The notes beneath the pieces were generated by a model. That model ran no database searches. It was not told where the DNA came from and worked only from the letters and a program-made list of their open reading frames with translations. Both the position numbers and the translations under genes were made by a program. A stretch of DNA of 64,000 bases. It comes from Tubiluchus corallicola. Lineage: Eukaryota; Priapulida; Priapulimorpha; Priapulimorphida; Tubiluchidae. Every line of letters begins with the position of its first letter. The stretch's first letter is position 1. Positions 26,801 through 38,900 of the stretch are shown here, piece after piece. The stretch lies in contig JAQGDQ010000138.1 of the NCBI GenBank assembly GCA_030141605.1, positions 434,001-498,000 on the forward strand, given 5' to 3'.

Positions 26801-28158
26801 TAAATTTTAGACATTTTCTATAATATAGGAACGGAATGAACGAAAATTTGGAAAAATAATGGCAATACAAAGATTTATACTAGTTTATTAAATAGCTTGT
26901 GATAACAAAACTTGGAATACTGTCCTATCGACCCTACTATTGAAAGTTTCCATGATTTTATTTAATTGTATGGGAAATGTGTCCCCTCATTTTGAAACCA
27001 GACATACGCAGACGGTTAGTCGTAGATACCTTTGCATATGCCACATCAAGCCACAAAATTTACAAAATGCTACATTGTAAAATAAAGGAAATAACAGAGT
27101 ATATTAATAATTTATTCGCTGTCGTTTTTATTTCTGAATTAAATGAACGTAGATGTAGATACTTGTAGAAGTTGAAGAAAGTAGATGATACATACATATA
27201 GGCGATGCAATTTGAAAGTATATGTAGATTAATGGTAGATGAGAAAAAAGCAGATGTTTCAAACGTTGCCATTATGTTCCTGATGGCAAGTACAAAGTAG
27301 AAGAGAGAAAGGAATTGTTTTTTTTTGGAATGTGCATTACTTCTCTCACTGTTTTGGGAGTAATCTTCACTACAATCCTTAAGCAAAGCAGACAAGAAGG
27401 CAAATAAGAAAGTATGCCATATAAAAAGTAATTTTTCTTACCTAGACAAGAAGATAAAGAAGAAGCAACAATAAAGTGGGATTAGCATATAGAAATATAG
27501 TCTGTTATCTAGTTCACCTATGTGATATAGAATTTGACGCGATGTAGCAAAGAGAACATACATATTGAAATTACTGTACATGTCACGAATGTGCTAAGAC
27601 TATGTGTGCTTGCATAACAAAATCGTCTGTAAGTTGGCAATTAACCCTTTCTAGCTATTCACATATCCTGATTCTGCATTTCATGAGGATCATTTTGATA
27701 CCAAGCTCATTGCTCTATATTATTTCTAAGCTGAGATAAACCACATTGAAGTGAGGCTCAGGCTATGCAGTGAAAAACATAATCTTGAGAAAATCATTGT
27801 TAAAGTCAGCCATTGTTTATTGTGGCGTCTCTACAAAATACTTAGCAACCGTACGAAAGTGTGGTTAATATGGACTATATTTAGCGTTGGTTTACACAAA
27901 ATACGAAAAATTGGCAATTGACTAAATTTTTGGGTCATTCTGCTTTGAAGTGTCATTACATAATTTTAACTATGCCGATTTATGGACGGTTTTGGTACGC
28001 AAGCACACATTTGTATTTTTGGATTCATCCAGTTGCTGTACTGTGATATCGTAATTCCGTGCCTAATAAAATTTTTATTCATTTGTTTTTTGTTTCAGTA
28101 TCATTATGACTTCAGTATAGAAAGAACGGCCTTCAGCTACGTTGACGGAGAAGCATGA
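20888..28158 (+). CDS. MVB12: Multivesicular body subunit 12 (ESCRT-I), MABP and UMA domains
   Basis: Nine exons give 292 aa: 20888-20983, 21853-21963, 22839-22935, 23408-23537, 24753-24830, 25397-25596, 25726-25781, 26414-26464 and 28099-28158. All junctions are GT-AG and phases agree. Residues 13-160 form the MABP domain, with three repeated signatures ending in CPQGYSV, VPPGYSTVDLTVDT and PPNGYTIAG, plus DADLWKDGFF and DLNSMCICFKYGPVP. Residues 171-237 are a Pro/Gly/Gln-rich linker. Residues 242-286 form the UMA motif (GIPFEIN, QLPFMSLADIENKYHYDFS). MVB12 is the fourth ESCRT-I subunit: MABP binds acidic membranes and UMA links to ubiquitinated cargo sorting at endosomes. The start was chosen because an acceptor AG lies just upstream (20880-20881), implying a 5' untranslated exon, and length is close to vertebrate MVB12A/B. 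It is the apparent single MVB12 ancestor rather than a specific A or B paralogue. Confidence 0.93.
27603..28009. mobile_element. TIR element (407 bp) in MVB12 intron 8
   Basis: Ends are imperfect inverted repeats of about 36 bp starting TGTGTGCTTGC. The left 225 bp match, in reverse complement, the right part of the element at 37656-38322, and the right end matches that element's left end. It has no coding capacity, so it is a MITE-like relative carrying an internal deletion. No target duplication was certain. Confidence 0.7.
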
Positions 28159-28347
28159 GGAAACTAACGCTAGCCGCATCTAAGAAAGCTGCTTTAGTCA
28201 AATGAGTGAATGTTAGTCATAACAGTTTATTCTGCCTTCTCAGAGCATTTCTGCTTTTAATTTTTACTATCTTACACACCCTACTGATAGTTAGTTAAAA
28301 GATCTGTTGTATATGCATGGTTGCATGTCAAATTTATACAGCTGATC

Positions 28348-28353
28348 AATAAA
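28348..28353 (+). terminator. AATAAA poly(A) signal of MVB12
   Basis: First AATAAA after the MVB12 stop, giving a 3' untranslated region of about 210 bases. Confidence 0.6.
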
Positions 28354-28359
28354 TACCTT

Positions 28360-29720
28360 TTCAATAGATGTAGCATGCCTCTGTTTAACATTACATTTTT
28401 AGAGGTCTTCTGCTGCCACTTTAGTGCATGTTTTTTGTTTTCAAAATATATATTGAATTGTCATGCCTCGCTGTATTTTTAACTTTTTGTTTCTAGTATA
28501 TTTATATACCAGTGTCGATTACGTATGTAAAAAGCTTCAGATGTCTATAGTAACTTGTAACACCTAGAGTTATGATTTTGTTGAACTGCTTGGTATCAAA
28601 ATGCTATTTTGTAGTTTGTAGCTGACAAAAAGAATTCCCTAGGCTAGGAAGGTCATGCTGTTCTTACTCAAATTATTTGGTACTAAATATCAAATTGAGT
28701 AAAGAACATGATACAGAAATGGTGAAAACTACTGCTGTCATAGTTAACATGCATTTATTTTAAATGGTCGTCTTTTAAATTGAAATATTTCAGTAGCATT
28801 TTAGGAACCCTAATATAAACAAGGATATATACAAGGATATGAAGGATATATACTTTACAATGTTATTTTGGTAAACCAAGCTGCGATTTCACATTTCTTA
28901 CTGTAAATTTCTTTGATCGTATTCCCCCACTTAACACGAATATACCTGCATTTGTCTTTACTGCTCATGAATGACTAAGTTGAAGCATATTGTATAGCTG
29001 GAGGTTACACACATTTCATCTTTAAAATTGATGTGATAGGCTGATAGCATTGCCAATTGCACAATTGCCATTGTGTTTCAACACTGGTTTTAGTCATAAC
29101 TTGGTTTTTTAATTTTAATAATAATCAGCAGATTGCTATTTTATACTTTACATGCAAGGTAAATTATGAAAGATAACAGTTTGATTTGTAGTAAAAGTAG
29201 GATTTTTTAGATATATTATATACATTATTAATGTACATCAGTAGTATTTAAATGCAAAAGAATCAAACTTGTAAAACATGTAATGAGTATTGAAATAATG
29301 AGTGTATTTTTATTGTAACAAACCCAATAATACTCGTAGAACTTTTACAATTTTTCTTCTTCTAATACAGTCAGTACAGTAGCACGAAGGTGTGACAGTT
29401 TAGTTAAAGATCTTATTGTGCTGCAAATGCACTAAACAATTGAAAAATTAAAATATTTATAATAATAAAATAATAGCAAACAATCGCATAAGTTATTATC
29501 ACATCTTGTTATCAATCCTGTACATGCACATAATACGCCAACTTATTTCACTAAGCACTGGAACTGGAGAAAGTAAATTCATTCATGGAAATTCATGGAT
29601 AAGGTCATTCATGGAATCCTTTACACGAGTTTATAGAGCACTGTCTGGGTAGAAATGGTCGTGGTACCAACAAAAAGTCATATTGTTATTTACATGTTAG
29701 GATACTATTGTGCAACAATT
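28360..29720. other. Intergenic spacer between convergent MVB12 and POLR2I
   Basis: AT-rich with no coding signal. The two genes end tail to tail across this 1.4-kb gap. A 42-bp tandem duplication sits next to it, in the POLR2I 3' flank. Confidence 0.6.
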
Positions 29721-29771
29721 GTATTATTTATTTACATGTTAGGATACTATTGTGCAACAAATGTATTATTT
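29688..29771. repeat. 42-bp tandem duplication
   Basis: Two adjacent copies of a 42-bp unit beginning ATTTACATGTTAGGATACTA differ at about one base, so the duplication is recent. It overlaps the POLR2I poly(A) signal, which lies at the junction of the copies. Confidence 0.85.
29726..29731 (-). terminator. AATAAA poly(A) signal candidate of POLR2I
   Basis: Minus-strand AATAAA (TTTATT on plus) about 190 bases past the POLR2I stop codon. Confidence 0.5.
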
Positions 29772-29920
29772 TTAGAATGAATCAAATACTAACTTGAGGT
29801 TCAAATGACACCTCCACTTTTGTTTTCATGAAAGACGGAATCTTGCAGTAAAATACTTGGTTGCAATCAGTGGGTAAAATATTACAGTAAGTACATACTA
29901 AGTCCAGTGGTGGCGTTTGA

Positions 29921-32900
29921 TCATTCAGTCCAGCGGTGAGTGCAGTTAGAGTTCGTGCAAACGTAGTACAGCCGCATACCTTCCTACAATGTGTGAAATA
30001 AACTATAAAATATGGCATATACAAAGACTACAAAATACATGCAACACGAAATTTTATATTTTTCTAACAAAATGAAAATCAACTTTTGTATTTTCAGTTT
30101 AGGTTTATTGTGCACATACTTCACTTACATTAATAGTGCAATAACTTTCCAAATTCTGCATTAACTTTTGTAGCAATAGAAAAACAGCGTCAGTTTAAGT
30201 TTAGATGCATTCCTTACAAAGTAGGTTTGACAGCTCTATAAGAAACACGATCTTAAATAACTTATTACATTTTGAAATCTATTCAAGTTTCTAGTGTATT
30301 CAAAAGGTTTGCTCAAATTTCTTTTTTTACATTTTTAAGCAAGGCATTTTGCCCTCATATATCGTGGTAATTTCAATATTTTTTTTAAGTGTATATTAAA
30401 ATATAGTAAATGTTGTTCGATTGTTGGTTCTCGCTTTAAAAACAAACGTGTAATTCTCAAACTCTTTTGGTCTTTTTGCTGCTCATTTTATGGCAGTTCA
30501 ATACATGAGTTATCTGACAAAAGTGTGAAATCCTTAGTAACTGAGTTAAGGTAGGCTTTAAGTGCAGGATGTTGATTCAAATATGACTCGAATATGATTC
30601 ATTGCATCTCGTGCATCTGACCATTCACAATTTTAATTACAAAATGTATGTAAATGTTGAGCAGTCGTATAAAAAAATGGGCAAGACGATGAGATTGTGA
30701 GAAACTTATCTATCATAACTGATAATAGAAACAGCAACAATGGCGAAGAACCGCACAATTACACATTCAAGAAAGTTTATAGTTTTAGCCGAATTGACTT
30801 TGTGTTGTGAACTTTTATGGACACTTAATCATGAATTTGTAATCACGGATTTTTCTAATGATGAAGTAAAACAGCTGCTGCTAAACTTATTAACTGACTA
30901 ATTAAATGCTGGCCTATCCTAACAGTATAATATGTAAAACCAATTCTATGCTGTTGTAATATACTAGTTTTTTTAAATTTAAATTTATGTAAATATTGTA
31001 CAGATTAACTAAATTATTATCGCAATTGTGTGAAATATAACACTCATTTGTAAAGCAAAATAAATAATATACACATAGACTGAACGACTGTACTAGCCTA
31101 TAACTTTTTATCTGAAAAAATATGCACAATACCTCTCCTTTTTTGGTTTGAGATTGAAAAAATACTGCCTCTTTGTGCCCGCATTTTGGACAGGAATGGT
31201 CCTCTGTACGAGGTAGTGTTGGATCTGCAATCACGTCAGCAACAAGATGAGTCAACTCACTGCGGAAGAAAAGATAACCACCATACAATGTATCATATAA
31301 AACAGAGTACAATTTCATCTGCCTACAGAAAAGTTAGTTCAAAATTACATTTATATCGTCTTTCAGCATTTAGCTCCAAGGTTCCTGCACTACAAACTCA
31401 GTCAAAATACTACACCAAATTCTAATATGAGACTGGTGCAAATGCATAAGACAGACAATTACATGATTCCACCAATCAGAGTGAGAAAGTATGTGTTAAT
31501 GTAAATAAATAAGAACATGAAAGAAAAAAATGAAATAGAACGAGAGGAGAGAGAGCAACTAGTAGTATATGCAAGTTCCTAAGGCAGCATAAGTTGTTAC
31601 TTACTATGTACTTAATATACTTACTCAACTTCATGCATTATCTTATTCACATATATGCAGTTGTTGTCTGCAATCTGCTGATATTCACAATTTCGACACT
31701 ATATAATATAAAAACAAACCATGTGTACATAAATGGAAAAAATACAAGCAAAAAAAATCACAGAAGAATAACTCTGTTTTATAAAAATAGCTGTTATTTC
31801 AAAACACAAACCAGAAATTTGAAAACAGTCATAAAGCAGTAAACCTGATTCTAAAATAAAAGTCACATAATTAAAGAAGGCTTGCTCAGCATATAAAAAA
31901 GAAGTAAAAGCCACTATGCGAAAAAAATTACATTATAATATACCAAAAAACATTATACAAGTATACCAATTAGTAACTGAATACGAAAATTCTGTTATAA
32001 TGAAAGTACAGTATACAAGCATGCAATCACAAAAACAATTACGCTTATTTATATTCAAAATCACAAACTGAAATGGGAACGGAAGCACTCTTTAAAGTGC
32101 TTAAATTCATTCTCACGCAGCATAATTTAAAAATTTCTTACATGTTAATACAAGGTCTACTACGGTGATTACACAGCACCCTCCTCCTACATCTACTAGG
32201 AAAAGCAGTTAAACTCTACAACTATCCTGCTTCCCACCGAATGTAAGTAAAAATGGCATAGGAAAAAAATGGCCAGGAAAAAATAACACATTTGGTAAAA
32301 TATGTTTATGGCTAGAGTAATAGCGGGGATTATTTTAGTTATTTCTACCTCTGCCAAGAAAGTCGTGCTGCAACATGGTTTGTTTGCTTGGTGGCTGTTT
32401 TTGTCTGTATGGCAGTAAGCTATTACACAAAAACTACCTAACAGATTTCTAGGAAACATTGTGAAGAAAGGTTGGTATAGGGTGCTAAAATGGGAATTTT
32501 TTCTCTGGTTCTTTTTTCACAGAACTTGACCAAATACCATATACAAAAAAGTATTCATGAAGCACTTCATGGAGTGCTTCATGAAGTCTCATAGGGAGCA
32601 TTTAGTACTTCTTTTTGTTATCTCCACCTGGACAAATAACGAGTTAATTCCTGTTCCATTATGAGAAATTCTTGCTAGTAAAACTGTGTAGCACTGTCTA
32701 TAATCTTTACTTACTAATGTGTATAGCCTTATAAGATAACTTGGTATGTAAAACTAAATACGTATATATTGTCAGTCTATTACCATCGCCAAAATTAACG
32801 GTTAAAAAGGTAGGAAAACACTATGTGGAACATTTGTGCATTATTGATTATAAATCTGTTTAATGAACAAACATTTTGTGAGTCTGGTATGTTGCTAGTG

Positions 32901-35900
32901 ACTCTTTTGTGAGTCTATATAACGCCAATCAGACGAATAAGTTCAGCATTGTTTGGCTTTGGCAGAGATTTGCTAATACTGGCCCTACTGAGCGCATTCT
33001 ACTTATTAGAAATCAATTGCATCAAAATAACATATGTGCCATTTTGCCTAGTTTTCATTTGTACCATTTTTACCTACTTTTCCATTTGTGCCATTTTTAC
33101 CATACTATTCTTTTGTTCGCTCAATCTTGGTTTTCAACTAGCGTGAGTATCGTCAGTAGTTAGTAGTGAAGCCCCATCTTCGACACTTTTTATACCCCAC
33201 CATTTTTAGATGGTTATTTTAATACCAAATCCGTGAGCCAGTAGAAATGCCTTCGAGGCAGCACTTTTTAATTCTTTACAAAAGTACATTTTTAGACATT
33301 TGGGAAAAACTTTCTCATTTTTTTCGAATGAGCTAATAAGTACTGTGAGAAGAAAGGTTGCTTTAAACTTTTAAGTTAAAACATTTTACATGGTACACCT
33401 AAAGTTTGGTTGCGGTATAGTTTTATTTAATTTCAGTTGTCATTTATCAAAGGTTTGCCATATTAACTTTTTTGAATCTCAGACAGTCTAAACTGGTTCA
33501 TTGTTTCCACTTTAATGGCTTCATTAATGTGACAAACCATCTATTATTTACTTGTTTGTCACTTTTTCATTTCACAGTCCTTTATGGTGACAGCTGTACA
33601 CTGGCTAGTGTAAGTTGCTTGCATTATACATACTTTACAGCTACAGCCTGAGACGGGCAGCCCTGGCAGTCAGTCGGCCGTTATTGAAAGGCCTAGGTCA
33701 CGTAAAACGACCATCGTCTGATCTTTCACGTCTGTGAAAAGACAGTCAGAAATGTCGATTAGCATTGTCGATGTTATGGTGCAGTAGCCGTCACTATTTC
33801 TTCTGTCAACAGCCATTGTTTACAGTGCTGACAGGTCTATGTCGAGTATGTTGCTTTGGTTCGACGAGGTAGTTACCGTTACTGTCATTGTACGAGGATT
33901 CGTCCAAACCTGAAACCACGCTAAAGTTTATGGTGGACAGTCCATTGTTGGTGGAGCAAACCATAGTTGGTGAATCCATGGATGTTACCCCACAGGTTAG
34001 CAGCTGTCGTTTCACAAGATGTTCATGGAGCGTCTGGTAAGCCAAGACTTTTGTACATTTGCTCAGCATTTGCTAGTTAGCATAATTCCGTTTGCATATG
34101 GTCATTGTTGGATTGCCGTCATCGAGAGCGCGTCATCATTTGCATGCGCTACCATCACTAACACCTCCCCTCTCTATTATTAGACTAAAGAATATATTTG
34201 CTGTACTGTGATTGATTGTTATTGCTAACTATTTCTTTTCTCCTGGTCAAAATCTATTAAAGTAGTAATGAATTAAATTTCATTATATATAGCTTAATAG
34301 TTGGTTTGGTATTCTATCTACCATCGAATATTACTAGCTCATCAAGGCTCCTAGGCTTGGGTTCCGCATGCTCCCATATGAAACAATTAAGCCTTAGCCC
34401 GACTCCAAGATTCTAGTAGTAAATTGTCTAACACTATAGAACCCCAGAACCACGTGTTACACCTCGTTTATAGGGCGGTCGTGCCTGCTTTTCATGACAT
34501 TGAGAATCAGATTACATTACCTATAGACATGGTGTCACAATTACCAAAAAGCTTTGTGTAGGTTTTAAGAATAAACCTAGATGACTTTTTTTGCACTGTA
34601 GATGGGCAATGCTATGTTGCACAAAGAGCACAGGTGTTTAATTTCACTGTGATTGCATTTTGTGTGATGTTTACATCAAAGAATCAGTTGGTGCAAAATT
34701 GAGACAAACACTATAAAACCTTACAGAACTGGAATATCTGCATGTGAAATTTTACGAAAAAAAATTTGCAACTGATCGATGCCCTAACACGTGCCCAACC
34801 TTAAAGTACCATTTTCTAAAACCAAAACAATTAAGAGGTCTGAAGTTCTTTGACTTTTACAAGCTGCATGTACTGGCTGTTAAGCGACAATACTTGATCA
34901 CTAAAGGTCATGCTATTAGGCTGATGTGTATAAAAATAGGCCTCTATCAAAATTTAATGTGAATTCCTCGGTTTACTTATGGGTTTAAAAGCTAGTTACG
35001 AGGGATGGCCTTACAAAGTCAGATTTGATTAGACCTTAATAGCTATTATAGGCTGTGCAGTATTATGCTTGAAAATTTGTTTAAATACTGTAGCCATCAA
35101 TCATTTGTTCGAGTAAGCAAGTTTAAAATTTGAAAAAGTGAGGTCTTATTTAATTTAGCAGATATTTTATTTGTAGTTATGTTCAGTAGTATGAGTGACA
35201 CGTACAGTAGGTGTCACTTAATAGACTCACTTTGGGACCAACGTGTTTTGACCCAATTAACCGACTGAACCTATTAACTGATGGGGCTAGTATTACAGAT
35301 ATAGAAGTATGAGTCATCAGCTTACTATGCACTGCAAAGTTTTTTAATGAATTTTAGAAATGCAGTAATGCCTAAATTCCTTTGCGCAGTTAAAAATTAG
35401 AAAAATATTCTAAAATATTAATTTGTATAAGTGAATTAGCAATAAATTGAAAAGCATACGTCTCTAAATCACAGACCTTTCTAAGTCTGTTTATTTACAA
35501 AAATTACAAAAATTCCTTCAAAGTTGGCTGACTAATTTTCTCGCGAAGAAGTTGGCCTACAAAGTTCTCATAATTATAAAAACATTGAAAATCTGTTGTT
35601 GTGTTTGACTAAGACAGTTCTGAATCATCTGATCACTTAGATTGTCCGTATTTGCTGTAAAATGTTTACTCTTGTAAGTCTCAAGGAATACTGGCTGATT
35701 ACTGTACCTGCATCTTTGACTGTTAATTCATTAAGCCCAAAAGCGTGATTTGCAACGAGATCATTAAAAGGAAACCGCTAGGCAAATGATTAAATGTTTA
35801 GCTTCCAGAAATTCGATGGGTAACAGTGGGCGAGCGGGTAACAGATCCAAAGCAAAACTGCTACGCTACCATATTAGCGCATGATAAACGTACCTGCTTA

Positions 35901-38900
35901 TAAACAGAACGGTATTTAACATGATTGTTTCCGCACACATAGTGCACAAAAGGGAAGTAAAGATGACATAAAAGTAGGAAAGGCTCTTTTGCACATACAA
36001 ATATCTTATTTTAAGTAGGTGAAGGAAAAATATTGAGCAAATATGCAGAGTTATTTGAGTCAATTGCCGATAGTTTTTATGTTTATTTGAACGTTCCAGG
36101 CGTTTTTGAGTCAATTAAGCGATTGAGTCTATTAACCGTGAGTCTACCAAGCGGCGCCTACTGTCCTACCAAATGACACTGTTGAGGCATTTCAATGTCT
36201 TAGCCTTATTCGACCAATACCTATAAAAAGTGTGGTTTTCTATGGGTTGCTTATGAAACCTATTTGTCCTGCAAAATGTACAGCAAAAATATAAAGATAA
36301 AACATTCATTTGACGATAACACGCATAAATTTTGCAAAGCAAAAGCAAATTCTACGTAATACTCCTGGCGACTCACACGAATGAAATCACCACGAACAGC
36401 GACAAACACTTCAAAATCAAGATGGCGATAATGAAACGTATGCATTCTTCCGTTCTTCACTTACAGTATAAGGACATCAATTTAAACCTTAATTTAAAGT
36501 GCTTCCATTCCACTTTATACTGGAAAATTTTAAACAAATGTTTGCAAAAAAAAAGGTCTGATTATAAATACTTACGGCATACAAAAGAACTTTATTTTCT
36601 TTGTCTTCTTTAGGATATAACATATTATTACTGAAATAAGAAGTAGTTATTGTAAATTAATTTGCAACATCTGGATATGAAGTACTGTACGAGGAGTATA
36701 AAAAACTGTGTGTATAACGTACAGCAGATACACAACATGTTAAATAAAAAATCCCATGCTAGAAACGAAAAAACATGACGTTTCAGTCCACCACTAATGA
36801 AAAATGCATAAAAGATCACTAAAAGATTTTTTAACCACTTCAGTGCATATAGGATGAGATTGTACTAACATGCTAAATATGTGATTTAACTGACATGTAT
36901 GCCAGTACTTAGCAATGATACCCACACATGCCAAGCACTTCATGAATCAGGGAACCAAAAATAAACAGTGGTGCTGCCCTCTGTTGGCCAAAACATTATA
37001 TGCAGGCCAGAAAATGCCAAAAATGTCGACAAAACTAGGGGCTACCGAATTCACTGTATTGCTGCATTTTGATTTTTGTTGTTGAAAGTGTATTTTGCAA
37101 CATGCTTTGAATTATGCCACAAAAAACAAAACTAATTTCGAAAAGATATGATGAAGAAGGTGTTGATAAAAGTGGTGGTACTCATGATAGTAGTGGTGAA
37201 CAACTGTGGCAGCAGCACCAGTGAGAAATTACGGAGGGTGTCAACAGTTATGGTTTGTGTCAATATCAGTTTTGACAGTGCAGGTGATGGTGATGTAGCA
37301 AAAGTTGCAGTAATCTGTAGCCTGCAGTAGTATGTGAAGCAGTAGCAACTTTTTTTCTTAAAAAATGCTCTAATGCTAGCTACAATATAAATTGTGCAAG
37401 AGTGAAGCAGGTAATTTTTACAATGCGTAATCACAGATAAAGAGGAATATGCAGCACAAAGAAAACTCAAGAAGAAAACACACAAAATATCCCAGAAAAC
37501 CATTGCTGATAAATCATGAAGTACAGGATAAATCCGAATAGAAATGCACAAAATATTTAAAAAGCACTGTTATAACATAAAAGAAAATGATATAAGCATA
37601 TTACCAGCAACAGACTCATTGAACATTTAAAAAGCCAAAAATTAGATATACCATTTGTGTGCTTGCAAACCAAAAACATCCATAAGTCGGCATAGTTAAG
37701 ACTAAATCATGATGCTTCAAAGAAGAATGCACCAAAAATTTGGTCAAATGTGAATTTTTTTGTTTTTTATAAAAACAAATGGTAAATATATTGGACTTTT
37801 ATATTCTAGCATCAAATTATCAAGAAAATGTCCAAAAAATATTAAAAATTTAATCTTATAACCCCATGCCCTCTTTTCTGAATAGAAACTAGTATGGCAA
37901 TTGTAAAAAAACTTGTTTTTTCAAACTCCGATAGTAGCTTGTGGAATCAGTCATTTTGCTTCTGCTTTTTTCTGTTGACAAGAGCAAATCTTCGTCAGGA
38001 AGAGCCATCTACTGGATATAAACATAACGTCAATGTGTTCTTGCAAAGTCCATAGCAACCACATTTTCATACGGTTTCTAAGTGTTTTGTAGAGACAAGA
38101 CAAAAAAACAATGGCTGACTTTAACAGCGATTTTCTCAAGATTATGTTTTTCAGTGCAAAGTGTGCACCTCAACTTCAACGTGGATTATCTCAGCTTAGA
38201 AATAACATTGAGTGAAAAGCTTGGTAACAAAATGATCCTTATGAAATGGAAATTCAGGATATGTGAATAGCTAGAAAGGGTTAATTGCCAACTTACGGAC
38301 GATTTTGCTATGCAAGCACACATTTATAGTTTAGAATCCATGAATTCTTCATAGCAAAAAATGTATTAGTTGGTATAAATATCTCTCTACAAAGAAAAAC
38401 TTTTTTATGTATTTTTTATTAAAACTAGCAGTCAAAATTTACCTTTTTGTGACTAGTAAGACACTGTATTATGAATTCATTGTCGGAATACTGGTAATAC
38501 AACACACTAATAATAAAATTCTAAAAAAAAACATTTCCCAAATTAGGTGACAAACTGGCCATACAACTCATTTATTTCTTTTCCTGGCGCTATTACACTT
38601 TCGCACCACCTAGCTTTTCCTAGGTTATTACTCGTTTCTAGGCCCGTAGGTCATTATTCTATTATTCTTACGTCATCAGTGAATGTTTCCGCTAATCTAA
38701 TTGTAATTTAATCATTTATTTAGGTATAATTACCAATAATTACGCTGTATTCACAGTTCTACACAGTATCGCCATCTTGTTTGTGTGTGTAGTCACGTGA
38801 CGAATTTCGTACTAGTTCATGCATTATCAGGGCCTAGCTTAAAAGGCACGTGACACACTTTCATCTTAATTGCATTTACGAAATAAAGAAAAAACCTTTA

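Larger units (their letters stand above)
31700..36575. other. POLR2I intron 2, 4.9 kb
   Basis: Mostly AT-rich. It contains a palindrome at 32554-32585 and a GC-richer patch at about 33640-34140 holding an 87-codon ATG frame on the minus strand (34069-33806, with [17 protein letters not shown]). That patch looks like an inserted element or relic; I do not recognise the peptide. Confidence 0.5.

Noticed and set aside
37148-37330. Small frame with a signal-peptide-like start ([17 protein letters not shown])
   Set aside because: Generated by a degenerate GTG/GTA repeat tract inside POLR2I intron 1; no support for expression.
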